Origin: Atherinomorus stipes
Taxonomy: Eukaryota > Chordata > Actinopteri > Atheriniformes > Atherinidae
Length of the DNA stretch: 64,000 nucleotides
Reading direction: 5' to 3'
NCBI GenBank assembly: GCA_023101725.1
Contig: JALJCO010013720.1
Span: forward strand, 333,501-397,500
Shown piece after piece: positions 42,901 to 57,900 of this stretch; the first letter of the stretch is position 1, and the number at the start of each line of letters is the position of its first letter. The position numbers and the translations under genes were made by a program. Below the pieces are notes generated by a model, which searched no databases, had not been told where the DNA came from, and was given only the letters and a program-made list of their open reading frames with translations.

Positions 42901-45900
42901 TCAAAAACATGCAGAGCGTCATGTGTGCCATGTGGAATTACTTTACGCTAATGGAGGGGAAAAGTAAAACAGCTGAATGTCACAGCAGTTCTGCGTTCCA
43001 GAAGGACATTTTCGTTCTTTCTTTAGGGGACCAGCAAAGCTGTTGAACATTGTTTTTAGATGTCAGTATCAAGCAAATTACACGCATGTATTGGCAACTT
43101 TTAGAGTGACAAAAAGAATCAGATCGGTGCTGGATCGGTATCGGCCAATCTTCAAAGATGCTGTATTGGTATCGATATCGGATGTCAAGAAGTGGTGTTG
43201 ACCCATCCCTCATACATAGGTACATGGTAAGGTAAGGATCCCTCTTTTAGCAACAATTTCATATTGTAACAGGTAAAATCGTGTGCTGCCGCAGTTGTTA
43301 ACAGTTGAATTGAACTGCTAGCCCTTGCATTCCAAACAGAATTAGCATTCGTGGTTTCAATTGGAAAATAAATCGTTTTATTTTTAGAAAAGTTCTGAGC
43401 GTCTTTTTTAAAAGAAAGTGCAAAAAACAGATATGCCTTGACTGAGCTTGTTAGAATCTGTAGCTTCCAGCCTCAAGCTGAAATCTGATGTTTAATGTGG
43501 GCACCTGTTGAATATACTGGTGGCAGTGGTGGGCGGATTGATCCAAATATAATATCGATATCAATGCTGATATTGATTGAAACTACTGTGATAACATCAA
43601 AACTTTAATGTGAGGCTTAAAAACAGTCAGAATCTGCATAAATAAGGAGAACAAAGTGTTTTTTGGTGGATTATGTCAGCTTTTCTTACCAAGAAAATGC
43701 AAAATTCGGCTTCATATGGTGTGATTAAGAACTTTGTTTTTTATGTGTTGATGTATTAAAAAGTACAGTGATACCACAAATTAATCTCTTTGGCCCTATT
43801 TAAAAGTATCACTATTGGTATCGACAATACTAGCATTAATTGATATCTGATTGATTCCAAATGTTGCACACCACGAGCTGATGGTGCACTCAATGTCAAA
43901 ATGAAAATCAGAATTTCTAGCTTCCAAAAATTTCCCTGTTAAAGTATAAAACATTAAAGAACACTTGTAGATCAGCTCATTTGTTTCATGCTAAGTTTAC
44001 TAAATATGTTTGTTCTGCTAAATGAAATTAACTTACAAAATCAAGTGTACACTTAGAAGTGAGCCTATTACTGTAAATGAGATAAATGGGTGAAATATTT
44101 GGAGAATTGTTGTTACCCTGACCCAACCAAAAAGAAAATTCTCCTTGTATTTCAAGTGGACCTGACTCATTCATGATTATTCTGTATTTCTGCTTCCAAA
44201 AAAGAGCCTTTTGTCAGTGTCATACCAAAGTTTTATGCTTGCACGCTTGATAAATTTCTATGGTAATACTTGTGATGAAGGATAATCAACAAGAATAGTG
44301 GTAGAACAAGCTCTTTAGCTATGTTACAGATATCCTCTCCATGTGAGGAGCCGAGAGCTCGGCAGCTGGCGTGTCAAGAGGCACTTTATAGCAATTCAAG
44401 ACAACAAAATGTAATGTTCAAGGGAAAGTGTCACAAAAGAGAGTAGATAAGGGCTCAGAAAAATGAAACAAAATGTTAAACATAAACAAAAGGAAATGCA
44501 AAGAGTTCTAGGAAGGTGGAGTCATTAGAAGTGTAGGTGATAAAGAAAAGTACAATTTACACACAAAGATAGGAAATTTTCAGCTGTAAGGAGTCACCGA
44601 GGACTCTGGTGGGGAGAAAAAAAGAAAAACCTTCAACAAAAAGCTGAGATTTTTGGCTTTTTCTCCCAGTATTTTTCCAAAGACTCACGCCTGGCAGCTG
44701 CCTCGTATAACCTGCCTCCTACTGCTGGCCAAACAGATAGAGGGGTTAAATGCTTCACTTCAGGACACCTCTGTGGTAGTTAGGCTAGCGTATGGGAGAG
44801 CATTACTCATATGCTGTCCCCACTCAGCTTTTCCCTGCTGGTAAATGGATTTGCTTGTGGTCAAAAGGCTCTCCACCTTCAGCGTCTCCTCCCCTGCTTT
44901 CACACGAAAAAACCTGCATTTTCCTCTGCGTTTTGGTTTATAAATCACAGACGCAGAAGATTCATACATGATTTAAGCCTCTGAAATCCTCCACCATTAT
45001 TCAACATGACTGCAGGGCCTTCAGGTAAAACTTGCCTAATGCCGGTTCTCATTCCTAAATTCACAGGTGTGAAGTCATTTGTTAAGTCAGTCTCTGGTGC
45101 GGAGGAAGGAGGGGAAGACAATGCTATATTTCTCCATCAACATTTACTCATTCCCCACCTCTGAACTACAGAGTGGAATTCTAAAAGCATTTTCCTCCAC
45201 ATTTGTCATTGGTGGGGAAAAAATGGACCATTTTGCTACTTTATCTCCGGGTCATTACGTATATAAGACAAGGATGATCAACAGCTCGAGCCTCTCCCTT
45301 ATTTCCCTGCCGCTCCATGCCTGGCACAACCATCTCCCATCGTTTATTTACTGGCTCAAAGAACAAGGCCACTTAAGAGCTCCCACGAAGGCTCACTCTT
45401 TCTTCCCTGTGTCTCTATTAATCTTTTGAGAGGCAGACGGATGATAGAAGAACTGAACCCCCCCCCCCCCCAACAAACCCAAAGTAACACCACCTGCTGA
45501 AACTCCAGAAATGAATCATATAATACTCGCATTCTTATCTGTCATTGTCCCACTCTGGCTGCAGAAAAACACCATCTGAAAACCCAGTGGGAGACTTGTG
45601 TGGGGACATGTGATACGGCTGGGGAACTATTGTGGGGGAGTAGTGTGGGAGGAGGGGAGGGGGGCACTATACCACAACACATGTTTTATTCTCTGTGCTA
45701 TGCAAGGGACAAGTTTACTGCCGAGTTCTGAAACCAAACCACAATGAGATCTGCTCCCCTTCTCTCAGTTTACACAATGGCTTCTTGAACAGGAAAAAAG
45801 GGAGGAATGACCTCTAAATATTTCCAATTTCTGTAGCGTTCCACTTCAGATGCTCTACGACTGGGTGCAACAGTCCCCACTGCTGGCGGAAGTCGTTTTT

Positions 45901-48900
45901 TTGCTATTGTTGCCATGATTCAGAGACTTCTTCATAAAGTATACTCTGGAAAAGCTGCTGATAAATTAGTCACCTTATTACGTTAAATAAATGCTTAAAA
46001 AATGAGCCTCCAAACACACGCAGCCACTTAATTGTACGCTGCAGTACGAGTCTTTCACAAAGTATTCACACTGCTAGTACAGTACTTGTGCTGCTGAGAT
46101 AATGTGAAAAAAAAAATCAAATTTAATTTAGTTAAATTCAGGGGCATGTATGTTTGCAGAGCAACTGAAATTATGTTTTTGAATATAAAACTAACTTCTA
46201 CAAAAAGATAAAAGGCAAATGAATTTTTTTTTCCCAAAATAAGGCTAATGCCACGGCCAGACATGCAATCGACAGTAAGCTGAAGACAATGAGGATGAGG
46301 ATTACCACGAACCCGTCTGAGGGGAATTGCCTCATTCTATATTTTCACTAAATCATGCTATTTACATAAGGATTACTTTAAACTGTTGGAGAAAATATTT
46401 CCAAAGCCTTCAGCACAGAGTTGGCAATCATTTTTCTCTCCATCAGTCTTTAAAAAAAAAAAAAAAAAAAAAAGCAGCAAGTGATTCAGAACAAAATGCT
46501 GTGAGGTTTGGTGAAAAACATAACCCTCTCCTTGGTTTGCACATTGATGGAGCACAGTAGTCTATTCAGTTTGTAAGGTCTTTTAAACCTTTACATCAAA
46601 CTTTTCAATCAATGACTTTGCCTTGGATAAACACCCTGAATCTTAAATTCCTGCAACAAGTTGAATGGAATTGTGAAGGCGAATAACAAGGTGTCAGAAA
46701 GAATAAGAAGACAGATACAAATAATATTAAGATACAGGTTTGCAGTGCTGTTTAAACCTCTTTGAAGAACATTAAAACTCCCACTTATAGCGAGTGCGGT
46801 TGATGAATCTTTAAGGGAAATGCAGAGAAAGTTAATCCAAAAAACGAATTTACTAATTAGTGCCAAAAACAAATAAAGACCTGGCAGGAACGTTGTTTAT
46901 TTCTAAGGTAAATGTACAAGCAAGAGCAAAGTGATCATCAATTACCTTGAGGGGAAAATATCTGGAGAAAAGTCTGAGAGATCAGTTCAACAAAACTTCC
47001 ACCGAGCCATGTCGGAGAGGGCACTAATAACATTACATGGAGCGCTTTGCAACTCGCAGCTAAACATAAAACAACACCTTTATGAGCTGCGAACCAAAGA
47101 ATAAGCTTGATATCAAAGTGGAAAACGTGTCAAGTATCATTTCATCGCATGGAAATGTGGACTTTTAATACATTTTTCATGCTGGGATAACTTAGAATAT
47201 GAAGTAACCCCCGTTTGATGTTCTTTTGTTGGAAGAGCAGTTTCAAGCTAGTACAGATCCAAGCTAATATCAAAGATATCTCCATTTAAGTGTTCCAGCC
47301 TCAGATGTACAAATGCTCTGTGAGATGGTCGGCTCACTCATACAAAATACGGATACATATTTCTGATAAAAGATACATGCCCATATATGTGCGGTGAAAA
47401 CGGTCTCTCCTTCCCTCTCCTGTTTAGAAAACTGCTCCCTCCTGTTATCTCGGTGTAAGCAAGCTAATGCTCGTGTTTTTACTGCCTTGATGGCTGTTTT
47501 TTTTTTTTTTTTTCAACAAGGAACAAGCTCACTCCAGAGCTGCTTGTCACTTGGATGAATGAATAAATAAATAAATAAATAAATAATTGCCTGTGGCGGC
47601 CAAACTGTTGCAAACAAACTTGTCACTTTGACTCGGAAGACAAACAGAAGCGAGACTCTTGGATGCTTTCAGAGTGGCTGCGCACACACAGGTGCTTCCC
47701 TCGGTGCGGAACGAGACATGGCAAACAGCGAGCGCCATCCAAACAATTAAGGCGCTGTCAGTGTTGCGTGAAGCAGCTTACCTGCCGTTGAAAGGGTTGT
47801 CCCCAGGTATCACGTGACTGCCACTGGGGCCGATCAGGAAACTGACGCGGTCGTAAAAGCTCTTGGATGAAGGCTGGGGGGCTGCACTCTGGCCTTGGCC
47901 GGCCACTGCGGAGGGGTCAGTTGAGCCGCGACAGTAAGTTTGACCCTGGCAGGCGATCTGAGAGCAGCAGTCTGGGTCCATGCAGTCGACGAGCCCATCT
48001 GGTTAACAGGGAGGAGACAGGCCAGACAGGGAGGGACAGCTTTGTTGACCTGAATGCTTTGGGGTTTGACAACATGAGGACCTCCATTACTGTCCTGAGC
48101 TCTTCGTAAACACAGATGACTTCTAGCTTCAACCAAAGTTCAGGAAGATCTTGCACTGACACGGAGGAAATATTTCAGTTTACTTCAAATGATTCTCAGA
48201 AGTTCTGGGCTTGTTGATCGGGCCAAGGGGCAGCTGATTAGAAATCCAGCTTGAGGAGTATTAATATATCATCAAAAACTCTCTTTCTAATTGATCTGCT
48301 GTATATTTTAAGGCATGCTGTTAAACAATCTGCTCTGCTGCTACAGTTGCATATCCTTCACACTAATGTTTTACATAAGGTTGATTTATTTTGTTTTGCA
48401 GCACTGTCACACAGAAACCACATCAAGGGCAATTTCCTGTCTAAAGAGCTTCGTAAGGTTTTCTGAGGCTAAAAGAGCATTTATACAAGGCTTTTACTTC
48501 TTCCTACCTCCCTCGTTATCCTTGCCATCAGAGCAGAGCGTTTCGGTCGCCACATCGCAACCGAGGCCTCTCCAACCCGACTGGCAGATGCAGTGCCAGA
48601 CGTTCTGATCCAAGACGCACCTCCCATTGTTGTTGCACAGCCCAGGGCAGCCGTCTGTCAACACATCATGCACAGGTCAGAAACAGCCCGGCACGTAAAG
48701 AGCGAGGAGATCAGGAGATGAAGGTAAGGGAAGAGGGGGGAGACAAGAGCAAAAAAAAGGGGGTGGGGGGCATAGAGAGTGAACAGGGGGCAAAAAATGA
48801 TAGAAGACAGGAGTGAGTGAACATACAGTACAATAACACCTCTGACAGGACTGGGCATGAGGGGGGGGTTGTGAGGGGTTACAGTCGTTTCACATGAGTT

Positions 48901-51900
48901 TTAGGAGCATGTACAACTATTGTGAGAAGTGAGATGTATGGAAGAAAGGGGTGAAGGTTTTCTGAGGAGAGCAACATTGCAAATGCATTCATATGAGTCA
49001 CTCTTAGTGGTGTTTTATGCATTTTGGGGGTTTTAAATCAAACTTTCAATGGGAGTTTAAATGACTTATTAAGATTTTATGAATCCATACTGTAATTTTT
49101 TTAAAAATCTAAGGCTGCCTTCATATTAAATCCACCAGATTTTCCTGTGTAAATCAAAATTTCAAGGATATTCTTGTCTTCAAAGTTGCATAAATCCCAT
49201 TTATGAGGCTGAGAAACCCCTCGCTGTGGAAGTTTGCCTGAAAATAATTAAAGCAGGAATAGCCCACTGCAGATGTTAGAAATACTCATGTGAAGTAACA
49301 GCAACATCAAAGGGTAAAGGAGGTATATATGTAAATAGGGGGAAGAGGGAGAAGAGGAGGAAGGATCAAGAGGCTCCACATTTACAGAAAACAGTGCACT
49401 TGCTGCCAGATCGCATTCCTTCTAATGGAGGGTGAAGACAGGGAGCCGAAACATGACTAAACCACACCAGTTTGGGGCGTTTAATCTGGCAGACACAGGG
49501 AGTTACGACAGTGTGGGGGGTGGGAGGGAGTGAAGAAGGGACCGTGGAGTCTGGTGGGAGACTGGTTAAGACGGACAGGAGATGAGGGGACATATCTGGT
49601 GGGGAGCAGGATCACAGCAGAAACATTATGATCGACTCGGACATAAAACAGGTGTATATACGCCGTGCTAGGAGAGACAGAGAGCAGGGAGGGATTGTTC
49701 GTGACAATCTCCCTTGTGAGGGTAGTGGTTCAATTTACCTTTATATCCTATCTTGACTGCTCCTATTACACAACCGAGGAAAGGGAAACATTTGGAAAAG
49801 AAAATTACTTATCTCTGTGGTGGCAGTGTGCGAAGACTGGCAAACACATTTACTTAGTGTAACTTGCAGAAAGTGGAAACGGTTTCTGGCACACAGCTGC
49901 CTGCATACGTGGCTTAAATATTAAGAAAAAAAGAAGCTATGCAAGTTGTTTTCTCCAATATTACTGTCCTCACCTTCTGTTACCTTCTGCTCTAATTTCA
50001 GCCTCTTGACTGTGTATGCAAATCACAGTATTTACCAAGACTGAGCTGAATAGTTAATTCTAAACATGAGTGGCAGGACATGACTTATATTACTGGGAAG
50101 CTGGAAGCTCACCCATTTATTTATTCATTTTTTTTCCCACAAAGGTCAATTTTTCTTACAAAGCAAGTGTCCAGCTGGATAATAAAAAAGGAAAAACATC
50201 TAACGTGAACGGTATCATTTTCATGCAACGTGAAGTGTGTTTTTTTTTACCTGATACTCTGGAATCCAGGGCTATATGTGGAAGCCAAGAGAGGGGTTGG
50301 AAAGAGACAGAGAGGTAGGCAGACAGGCATACAGACACAGAATAGAGAAGAGAATGGATATAAGTAGGAGTTAGGCATAGGAATGCAAATAGAAACAAGT
50401 AGAAAATATATTTGAGGAGAGAAGACAAACGAGAGAAGCTGCATATTCAGACGAGCTGCAGCAAAAAGGGGAAAAAAAAATCCAGTATTTGACAAACTTA
50501 AGAGTGTAGCTGTTAATTAAATCTCTGAGTGATTTATCAGAATTATAGATGTCTGCACAGTCAAAACCACATTTTCTTTCCTGCAACAACGCCTTGGTTT
50601 GTGATTATGCCTCTGTCTATAGAAGCAACATAAATCAATTCAGCATCTTGTGCTCGGTAAAATATTCATTGCTAACACTCTCCATCTGCTTTGCTTTGCC
50701 AAAACAAGAAAGGCTAACCCCACTACAAAAAAAAGAGACAGAACACACTGTTTCTATTGATATCTGAGTGCTGTAGCGCTCTTTGTTTTCAGACCATATG
50801 AGTCAGTTTCATCTGGGTGTGCATCAAAACATTTCACTGTCTCCTTGTCAGCATGTATACAGGCTCAGCCTCATTCTAATATCAACGCATCGTCAAGCAG
50901 AATATTGTGTTTCTGTGTGTTTTTTTTTGTCTTTTTTCGTCATCTCTGCCTCAATGATTAGAACAGCAGCATGCCGATGACCTCGCAGTACACTAACACA
51001 AATCAAAAACACCTTAGCGGTAAACTGCAGTGCTGAGAAAGCGATGACAATAGTGTAAGCCTCGCATACAAAACAGGATCTAGATGCTTGCGACAAAAGA
51101 ATGACCAAGGAAGTGCTCCATTCAAACTCTGACCATGTAATGCGATTAAAAGGCTCTTTGTGTGAATGGCAGTTATTCAGGGTTTGAAAGACAAAATAAG
51201 CCCCCGCTTCTTTAAGAAAAGGTAACACACTGCCTATTCATCGCTGCTGCATCTGAACCACCAAGTTACTTTCCTGACGAGAGCCTTGAACAGAAGGGGA
51301 AAAAAGAGAGAGAAAATGGATGATGTGCAGGCGGCCCGGAGGAGGGAAAGATTAATAAGATCAGGAATGTGACCCCTCCAACAACTCCCTCACTGCAATC
51401 TCGCCTCCCCTCAGAAATGGATTTGTGCTGCAGACAGGGGATTGCTTATGAGAGAACTTGTAAATACATAATTAGGGTTCAAGAGTTTGGAGTGCCAGAT
51501 ATTTTTTTCGCTGGGAATGTGTTGTCATTGAGAGGTTGGAAATGACACTTGGGGGGGGTGGTGTTTGAGGCAGCGTGTCAAGGTTTAACTGCAGGACCTT
51601 TGACAGAAGGGAAGGTGTCGAGGAAGTTTGAGTTAAAGGTCAATAGGAAGTGGCATCTCAGAACTCATTATCCTCATTAATGCCAGGTGAATCACTGCTA
51701 TTTCAGAGAAAAAATATACTCCAAAGAGGCCTACCCGTGGCTTTTTGGCTCCCTGAATACCTGCCCTTGACTCACGAATACATAAGTATCACTTCAGCAG
51801 CCTAAAAGGTGGAATATCTAAATGCTTTATAGAAATTTCAAAGTTAATGTGGGCTCTTTTGAAGGGATGGCGCTGTAAAGGAAACTGACTGAGCAGGACA

Positions 51901-54900
51901 AAAACAGAGATTTGACGCATTAATGTGCTGATTTCAAGGTAAAGAGAAAGATTTACTTTGACTTTGCAACTGATACAAACCCAGCTGAAGGTGTTAGAAA
52001 AGTCATTTTTTCAGTTTGAACTTGCTGCACAGATAAGATACGATGCAGCACCTGTGGAATGAAAGGTTGCGTGGAAATAAAGAAAGAACATTTCTAACAT
52101 CACATCAGGCTGTTGTCTAAATGATTTTTTCTAAATCACATCAGTCTCTATTCAGCAAAGGAACCCTGAGACAACCTTGAGTCTCTAACCAGAGGGAGTC
52201 TTGCAACAGCAGCTGCACCCAAAACTTTCTGCAGCTCTTTATGTTCTTTGCTTAGTTTGCTTTTCTCCTGTTTGTTTTTTTGTTTTCATCGATGCGCTGT
52301 GAACTGTGCTGCTGGTTGTCTTGAGTAGTAGACAAGTTTACCAACTGGCGAGAGGGTCGTGACACGCGGCAGGTTTACATTCTCATCCTGCTGTCCTGTA
52401 GAATAACGTGTGAACAAGCTGCAGTGACAGCTGGCTGTTATGTGCAAAAGCGTTTCCTTGTTATTGTTGTTTGGCTTGATGTAAAGGTGCTAATGACTCT
52501 TCCTCACCTATGTGCACTGTCTGATCCTGAACCATCAAAAAACATAAGATATTTGAAAAAGTGCAATCTTCTGATAGTTATTTAACAGAGCAGACAGGCT
52601 GTTCTGATCTGAGCGCATCATGAATATTTGAACAGAATGGGTTCATGTTTATGTAATCTATGTTATAGCTACAAGAAACAAGCAGCGTTAGTGATGTTGC
52701 TTCATTTACAGGCTCCTTATTGTCAACATGTCTGCTTTTTAATCTTGTTTGCATTCCTCCTGGTAGACTATTTAGGTCATTAGGCGGTTGCACCTGCAGA
52801 GCAAATACATATGATGAAATATCTGAAATCAAAGTTACACTTTCTTGCTTATTTTCTGATTGACACCATATTTGGGGTGGCAGTGGCTCAGGTGGTTTCC
52901 CACTTCTCATCCCAGTCAACCTGTTGTGTCCTTAGTGAAGACACTTCCCCGTCCCTGCCTCTGTTGCCGGCATCGCTGGTGTATGAATGCTTGGTGGTGA
53001 TCATTAGCGCGGACTGGTTGCCATGTTTCCATCAGCCCGCCACAGGCCAGCTGTGGCTACACATGTAGCTTACCACCACCATGAGTGGGGACTCAATGAA
53101 TAATGGATTCACACTAAAATGCTTTTGGTGCTTTGAAAATATATAAATCCAGTCCGTTACTACTGACCGCCTTTCCATGAGAGTTTTAATTTTGCTTTAA
53201 TTGTGAATAAAAGTTCATTCCACTTTGAGAAGATAAAAAAAAACATGTAAATCCCTAACTCTGAATGAAAACGATAATTCAGAATGAAACCTAATTCCGA
53301 ACGAAGCGGTTGGTTTATTCCTCTTTTAATTTCGAATAAAATAATTCCCCTGTCATGGCAACCCTTTAATCCAGTTAATTGCTGCAGTTCCGTGCATGCT
53401 CCTTGTCCTGTTGTAATGGCGGATGTTGAAGTGTGAGCGAAACAAGCGTTGGACTCAAGCAAGCACGCGAAAATGAAGTATTACGTTAGTGTCGAGCTGC
53501 TGCTCCAAAACTGCAATCAAAATCAAAGTGAAAACTGTATTATTATGTGGTTTTCATGTTGTAGTCAAAAAGAAAAGGAGAAGGAACCAGAGTCTACATA
53601 AACAGATGTAAAAATGTCGCGTCCGCCTCCTGTCCAATCAGAACCCTTCTCAACCCCCAGATCTAAAGTGGAATTAGACAAACATGTTATCCATGTAATA
53701 ATAATAAACAATGATAATAATTTATGCTTTATTAATCCCAATTAGGAAATTCATTCTCTGCATTTAACCCATCTCAAGTTTATTTGATTCTAAATTATTA
53801 TTTCCATGTAAATGTGAAAGAGAATAACTTAATTCTGAATGATTTAATTTGGAATGATTAATTCTGAATTAAAAAACATCATGTAACTAGAGACATTACT
53901 TTACTTTACAGGACATTTAGTATGTAACGGCATTTACATCAGGAACAAGAAATAACCAAAAAATTAGAAGCCCATGCTTTATTATTATCATAACAACTAA
54001 TACTTAATATTACAGCTTATTAATCAACAATGATGAGAATGAACTGGAGAATATTTTCTGAATATCAACTTAATTTCATATTTACTCTCATTTTTAGTTT
54101 CAGGATAACTGTGGGGGTTTCTTCTGGTAATTTAAAGGTACAGTGTGTAAAATATCAAAGGTCAACAGCAGAAAAATGTGATATATAATTCAAAAATGTG
54201 TTTCTATTTATGTTTAATCAATGCACTAGAGTAACTGTTATGTGTTTATTTTCTTAGAAGAAGTCATTTATGTCTACTTGTTGGGGGGTGCACAGATGGA
54301 GGCTGCCATATTTGTTCCACCATTTTTACTACGGTGTCCCTGAATGGAAAAAACATTGTGTGTGAAGTAAGAACCCTCTGAACTTTAAACTTGCTGTACC
54401 AGCTTTGTTTAATGGGAGTTAGAACACTATTTGGGATAAGTAATGCCTTAAAAGGTATAAAAAAAGTATCTACTCTTAGTACAGCCAGGGCTACACCTGA
54501 GACCACTTGCAGATGAAAACCACTTTATGTCTGGGAGATATTTGGCCAATGATGGCCACCATACATTCATAACAGTGCTTGGAATATGACGTCATTTAAA
54601 GGAAAGATTTTTTTCTTTCAAATACCCATATTTACCACTAGATGTCAGTAATTCTTACATACTGTACCTTTAACTTTTTAAAACCGGAGGTCTCCAGCTG
54701 GACGGCAGTGAGAACACAAACTGTGCTAAAACGGCCATTTGGGAGACCTTGCCTGAACTGCATAATAAAATATCTCTAATTTGATCTGACATCCAGAACT
54801 GCATCATTCCAAAGGATTTGTCTGGAAAGTTTCTTTCTTTTATTGGAGCCTGTAACCTTTTTTTGTTTTGTTTTTATTTCATTTTCTGCTACATGTGTCA

Positions 54901-57900
54901 TCTTCATTTATTCCTCATCAGTAACATACAGCTCATACTGATATTTCCACGTCTTCTCTGGACCATGACTCAAGTCTTCAAATAGACCTTTTGTAGCAGA
55001 TATACTCATCCTACAATTTTTTCCTAAAAATTTCCTTAAACATTTCTTAAAAAATAGGCACAGGGTTTAAAGGGTTTAGATAGCATGAATCCGTCTACAC
55101 TTTCTCTATGCTCTTTAAGAAAGCTGAATTTTTTTGTAGTGCATGTTTATAAATCAGTGTAGTTTAAGATGCTACCCATAACTCTGGACGTGCCAAGCAG
55201 CATTATTTCTGATGAGACAAGACTTTACTTGGATTGGTTTAGAAAACAAATAAAAATAAAATCAGCCTTATTGATCCTGATTTCTGTGTTTACATTTGTT
55301 TCAGCTAAAACTGAAACTAAGATTCAGTTCACATCCAGTTCATTCATGCAGCTACACCGAGCTCATCTGCAGAACAGAAGAACACCAGAAGGGAAATATC
55401 ACTTTAAAATGGCAGTTTTCCACCAAAGATAGAACAACTAGACTGTTAATATGAGCTCAGTAATGATAAGTGCGGAGAGTGGTCAAAGAAACATGCACAG
55501 CTTCTCAAACCAATAAACTGACCACAGTGTGATCTGGCTCTAACGAACAGTGATCCTTCCAAACGTACTGTGAGAAAGAAAAATAAGAGGAAGCATTCAA
55601 AGTCACATATTACTACTTGAGGAAATGTTTTCCAGCAGCAAATATGGCTGACTACACCCTGTTCAGATCTCTGATGTATAGACAACCTTTATCTTTGTGC
55701 TGTGAAAACACCAAAAAGTCCAGATGACGAGTTTCCCTCGTCGTTTAGAGTGTAGGCAGAAGTTTATCAGGATCTGGTGGCTAAAACCCTCTCTGACATT
55801 CACACTCCAGCGTTGCCCTTTTAAGCCTGCCAATAAATGAATTTCCTCTGTAGACGGTGCCCCTGTGTGACGCATGTGTAGGTGTGCAGAGCTGTACGTG
55901 TCACCGTGGCTCACCGATGGTGCAGTGTTCCCCCGTCCAGCCCTGGTGGCAGTCACACTTGCCCTCTCGGCAGACTCCGTGGTCGATGCAGCGTGGGTGA
56001 CAGTCCCTCTGCTCGCATTCTGGTCCTGTCCAGCCTTCTTCGCAGTGACACACACCGCCGATGCACGAGCCGTGGGGACCGCAGTCCACCACACACACCT
56101 CTGTCGCAAAAACAGAGAGCCGTTGAGACATGGAGCTTCTGTTCTGTGAAAACCTGGCGTTTTGTTTTTCTTCTGCACGGGTGTATTTTTGTATTCTACA
56201 TAGATGCATCTGCCAGCACAGAAAAATGCTCTGATGTTTGCTGAGAAGTGTTTGCTTCGCTGGTTAAAGTGGGCCAACAAGTTTAACTGTAAACAAGAGC
56301 TGTTTTTAACACTTTTCCTAAAAACTGCGATAATAGAATCTGACTGTGTCACTTCCATATCTGGTTTTATGTAAAGCAGTTTAAAATGATGGCTTTTTAA
56401 AATGTTTGGTTTTTACTGCTTGTGGTGTTTGGATCTCAACAGATTTGATTTGATTTGATTTGATTTGGATTCTTTATTGAACATAAGACATTTAAAAACA
56501 AACAAGAAACCAAAAGAAAGTAGTGCTCCAAAGAGAAAAAAATAAATAAATAAAATAGATGTCTTTGTCCAAAAGGAGTGGGAAGAAGCCGGTGCTTATG
56601 ATGTGTCGTGTACACAGCTCTTTAATTCCAGATGAGTTTGAAGTGCAGAACAGAGTTGAAAAATCAAACATCAGTGCAGTAAAACTCAAAAGAAATAGAA
56701 AGCTCTTACTCTGCTGCCACTTAGCAGCCATACAAAATCTGCAGAAAAAAGTGCACAACTCTTCTTCCAAAGAGTATGATATTAATCTTGATAGTCTTAT
56801 TACTTTTATGGGTTCAGCCTATAATACAAACCCTTCCATTCTTAGAGCTTGACATTTCATTTAAAGGCTGTTTGGCGCACCACAAAGTCCTCAGAGTGCA
56901 CTGAAACCAGCAGAAATGTGTCAACAATGCACGCTGATGGGATAAAACCTCTAACAGCACATTAAAAGGAGCATGTAGTGTTTTTATAACATCAGTGGGA
57001 TGCTTTCCAGCTCAGCTCACATCAATTATGATTCAAATTTCTTCAGCAACTAATTCCAGGGGGCTTAAATGAGCTTTTCAACAAACTGCTTGTAATCTAT
57101 GTAATGACCACCTTTTCCCCGTCTGCAAAAACACACAGACATGAAATATCTGTCTGAATAATTACACTGACATAATAGAGAAGAAATACTTCTACTGAGC
57201 AGATAAACAGGAAACGATTCATTACTGTCAGTTTTCTCTGTGCAGCTACTTTAACTCAACAACATCAGAACAGTTTCATACAATCTTTTTACTTTTTGTT
57301 ACTGACTGACCCTAAAATGAACCAAAAACTTCTCATTGTTCAATTACTTTGAATATAAAAACTTCTGGAACAACAACCAGTTTCACATCTTATCAACCTT
57401 ATTTGGATTAAGTCTCGACGAACCGAAGCAGAAGTTGTAGATTTAAGCAAATTTTTGTCACGACTCAGATACTGGATCAACATGTTTTCTTAAAATATGA
57501 AGCGACACAACCAGCAGAGCAGCTGTTGGAAATCTGTGCTATCCTCAGAAAATTCAAATGTCTGAATCCACGGTAAGTAATCAGCCTGTAACAGGCTAAA
57601 ACTAACGCTCCTGCAGGAGAGTAAGGAATGCTGATTTGCAGGAACTAAGAGCCTCTATCAAATCTTTTGAACAGAAAACCCTCAAAGCTTTCTGATGTGA
57701 CAGAATCCGTCTGGAGGAAAGCGGTTCCAGCATGTCCTCAAATTTTAAGGGACGAGATACTCCGGGAACTGCATTTAACCTCGCAGCAGTAAAGTTTGTG
57801 ACTTTAGAAAAAAAAAAAAAAAAACTTGCTTTAGCCTTCAAGAAAACCAAATGAGTCAACATCATTCTGCCGCTCCAAAGCCATCAGGCCATGGATAAAA

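Larger units (their letters stand above)
41896..47781 (-). other. tenm3: Intron w5-w6 (5.9 kb)
   Basis: Holds two palindrome-rich DNA elements (42645-43213, 43524-43880), a C run (45461-45471), an A run (46451-46473), a T run (47499-47513) and an (AAAT)n run (47557-47587). No other gene is seen. Confidence 0.9.
48655..55914 (-). other. tenm3: Intron w3-w4 (7.3 kb)
   Basis: Contains a SINE (52874-53158), a possible AT-rich DNA element around 53160-53900 and a MITE (54136-54669). Purine-rich low-complexity sequence lies at 48700-49600. This is where a teneurin site A microexon (9 residues) would be expected; none was recognised by eye. Confidence 0.9.

Noticed and set aside
45079..45429. 116-codon open frame on + strand
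   Set aside because: Intronic, no family resemblance, no exon context. The composition looks like chance.
52874..53158. tRNA gene from the SINE head
   Set aside because: The sequence is part of a diverged SINE and does not give a complete cloverleaf with intact A and B boxes.
53160..53900. AT-rich block with repeated 'attctgaat'/'attccgaa' phrases as a mobile element
   Set aside because: The phrases suggest an old DNA transposon, but no terminal repeats or target duplications could be defined.
48655..55914. Expected 27-nt site A microexon (nine residues between EGF7 and EGF8)
   Set aside because: I scanned this intron for the reverse complement of the mammalian insert with splice borders and found no convincing match. 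It may be absent, diverged or missed by eye, so no feature is claimed.
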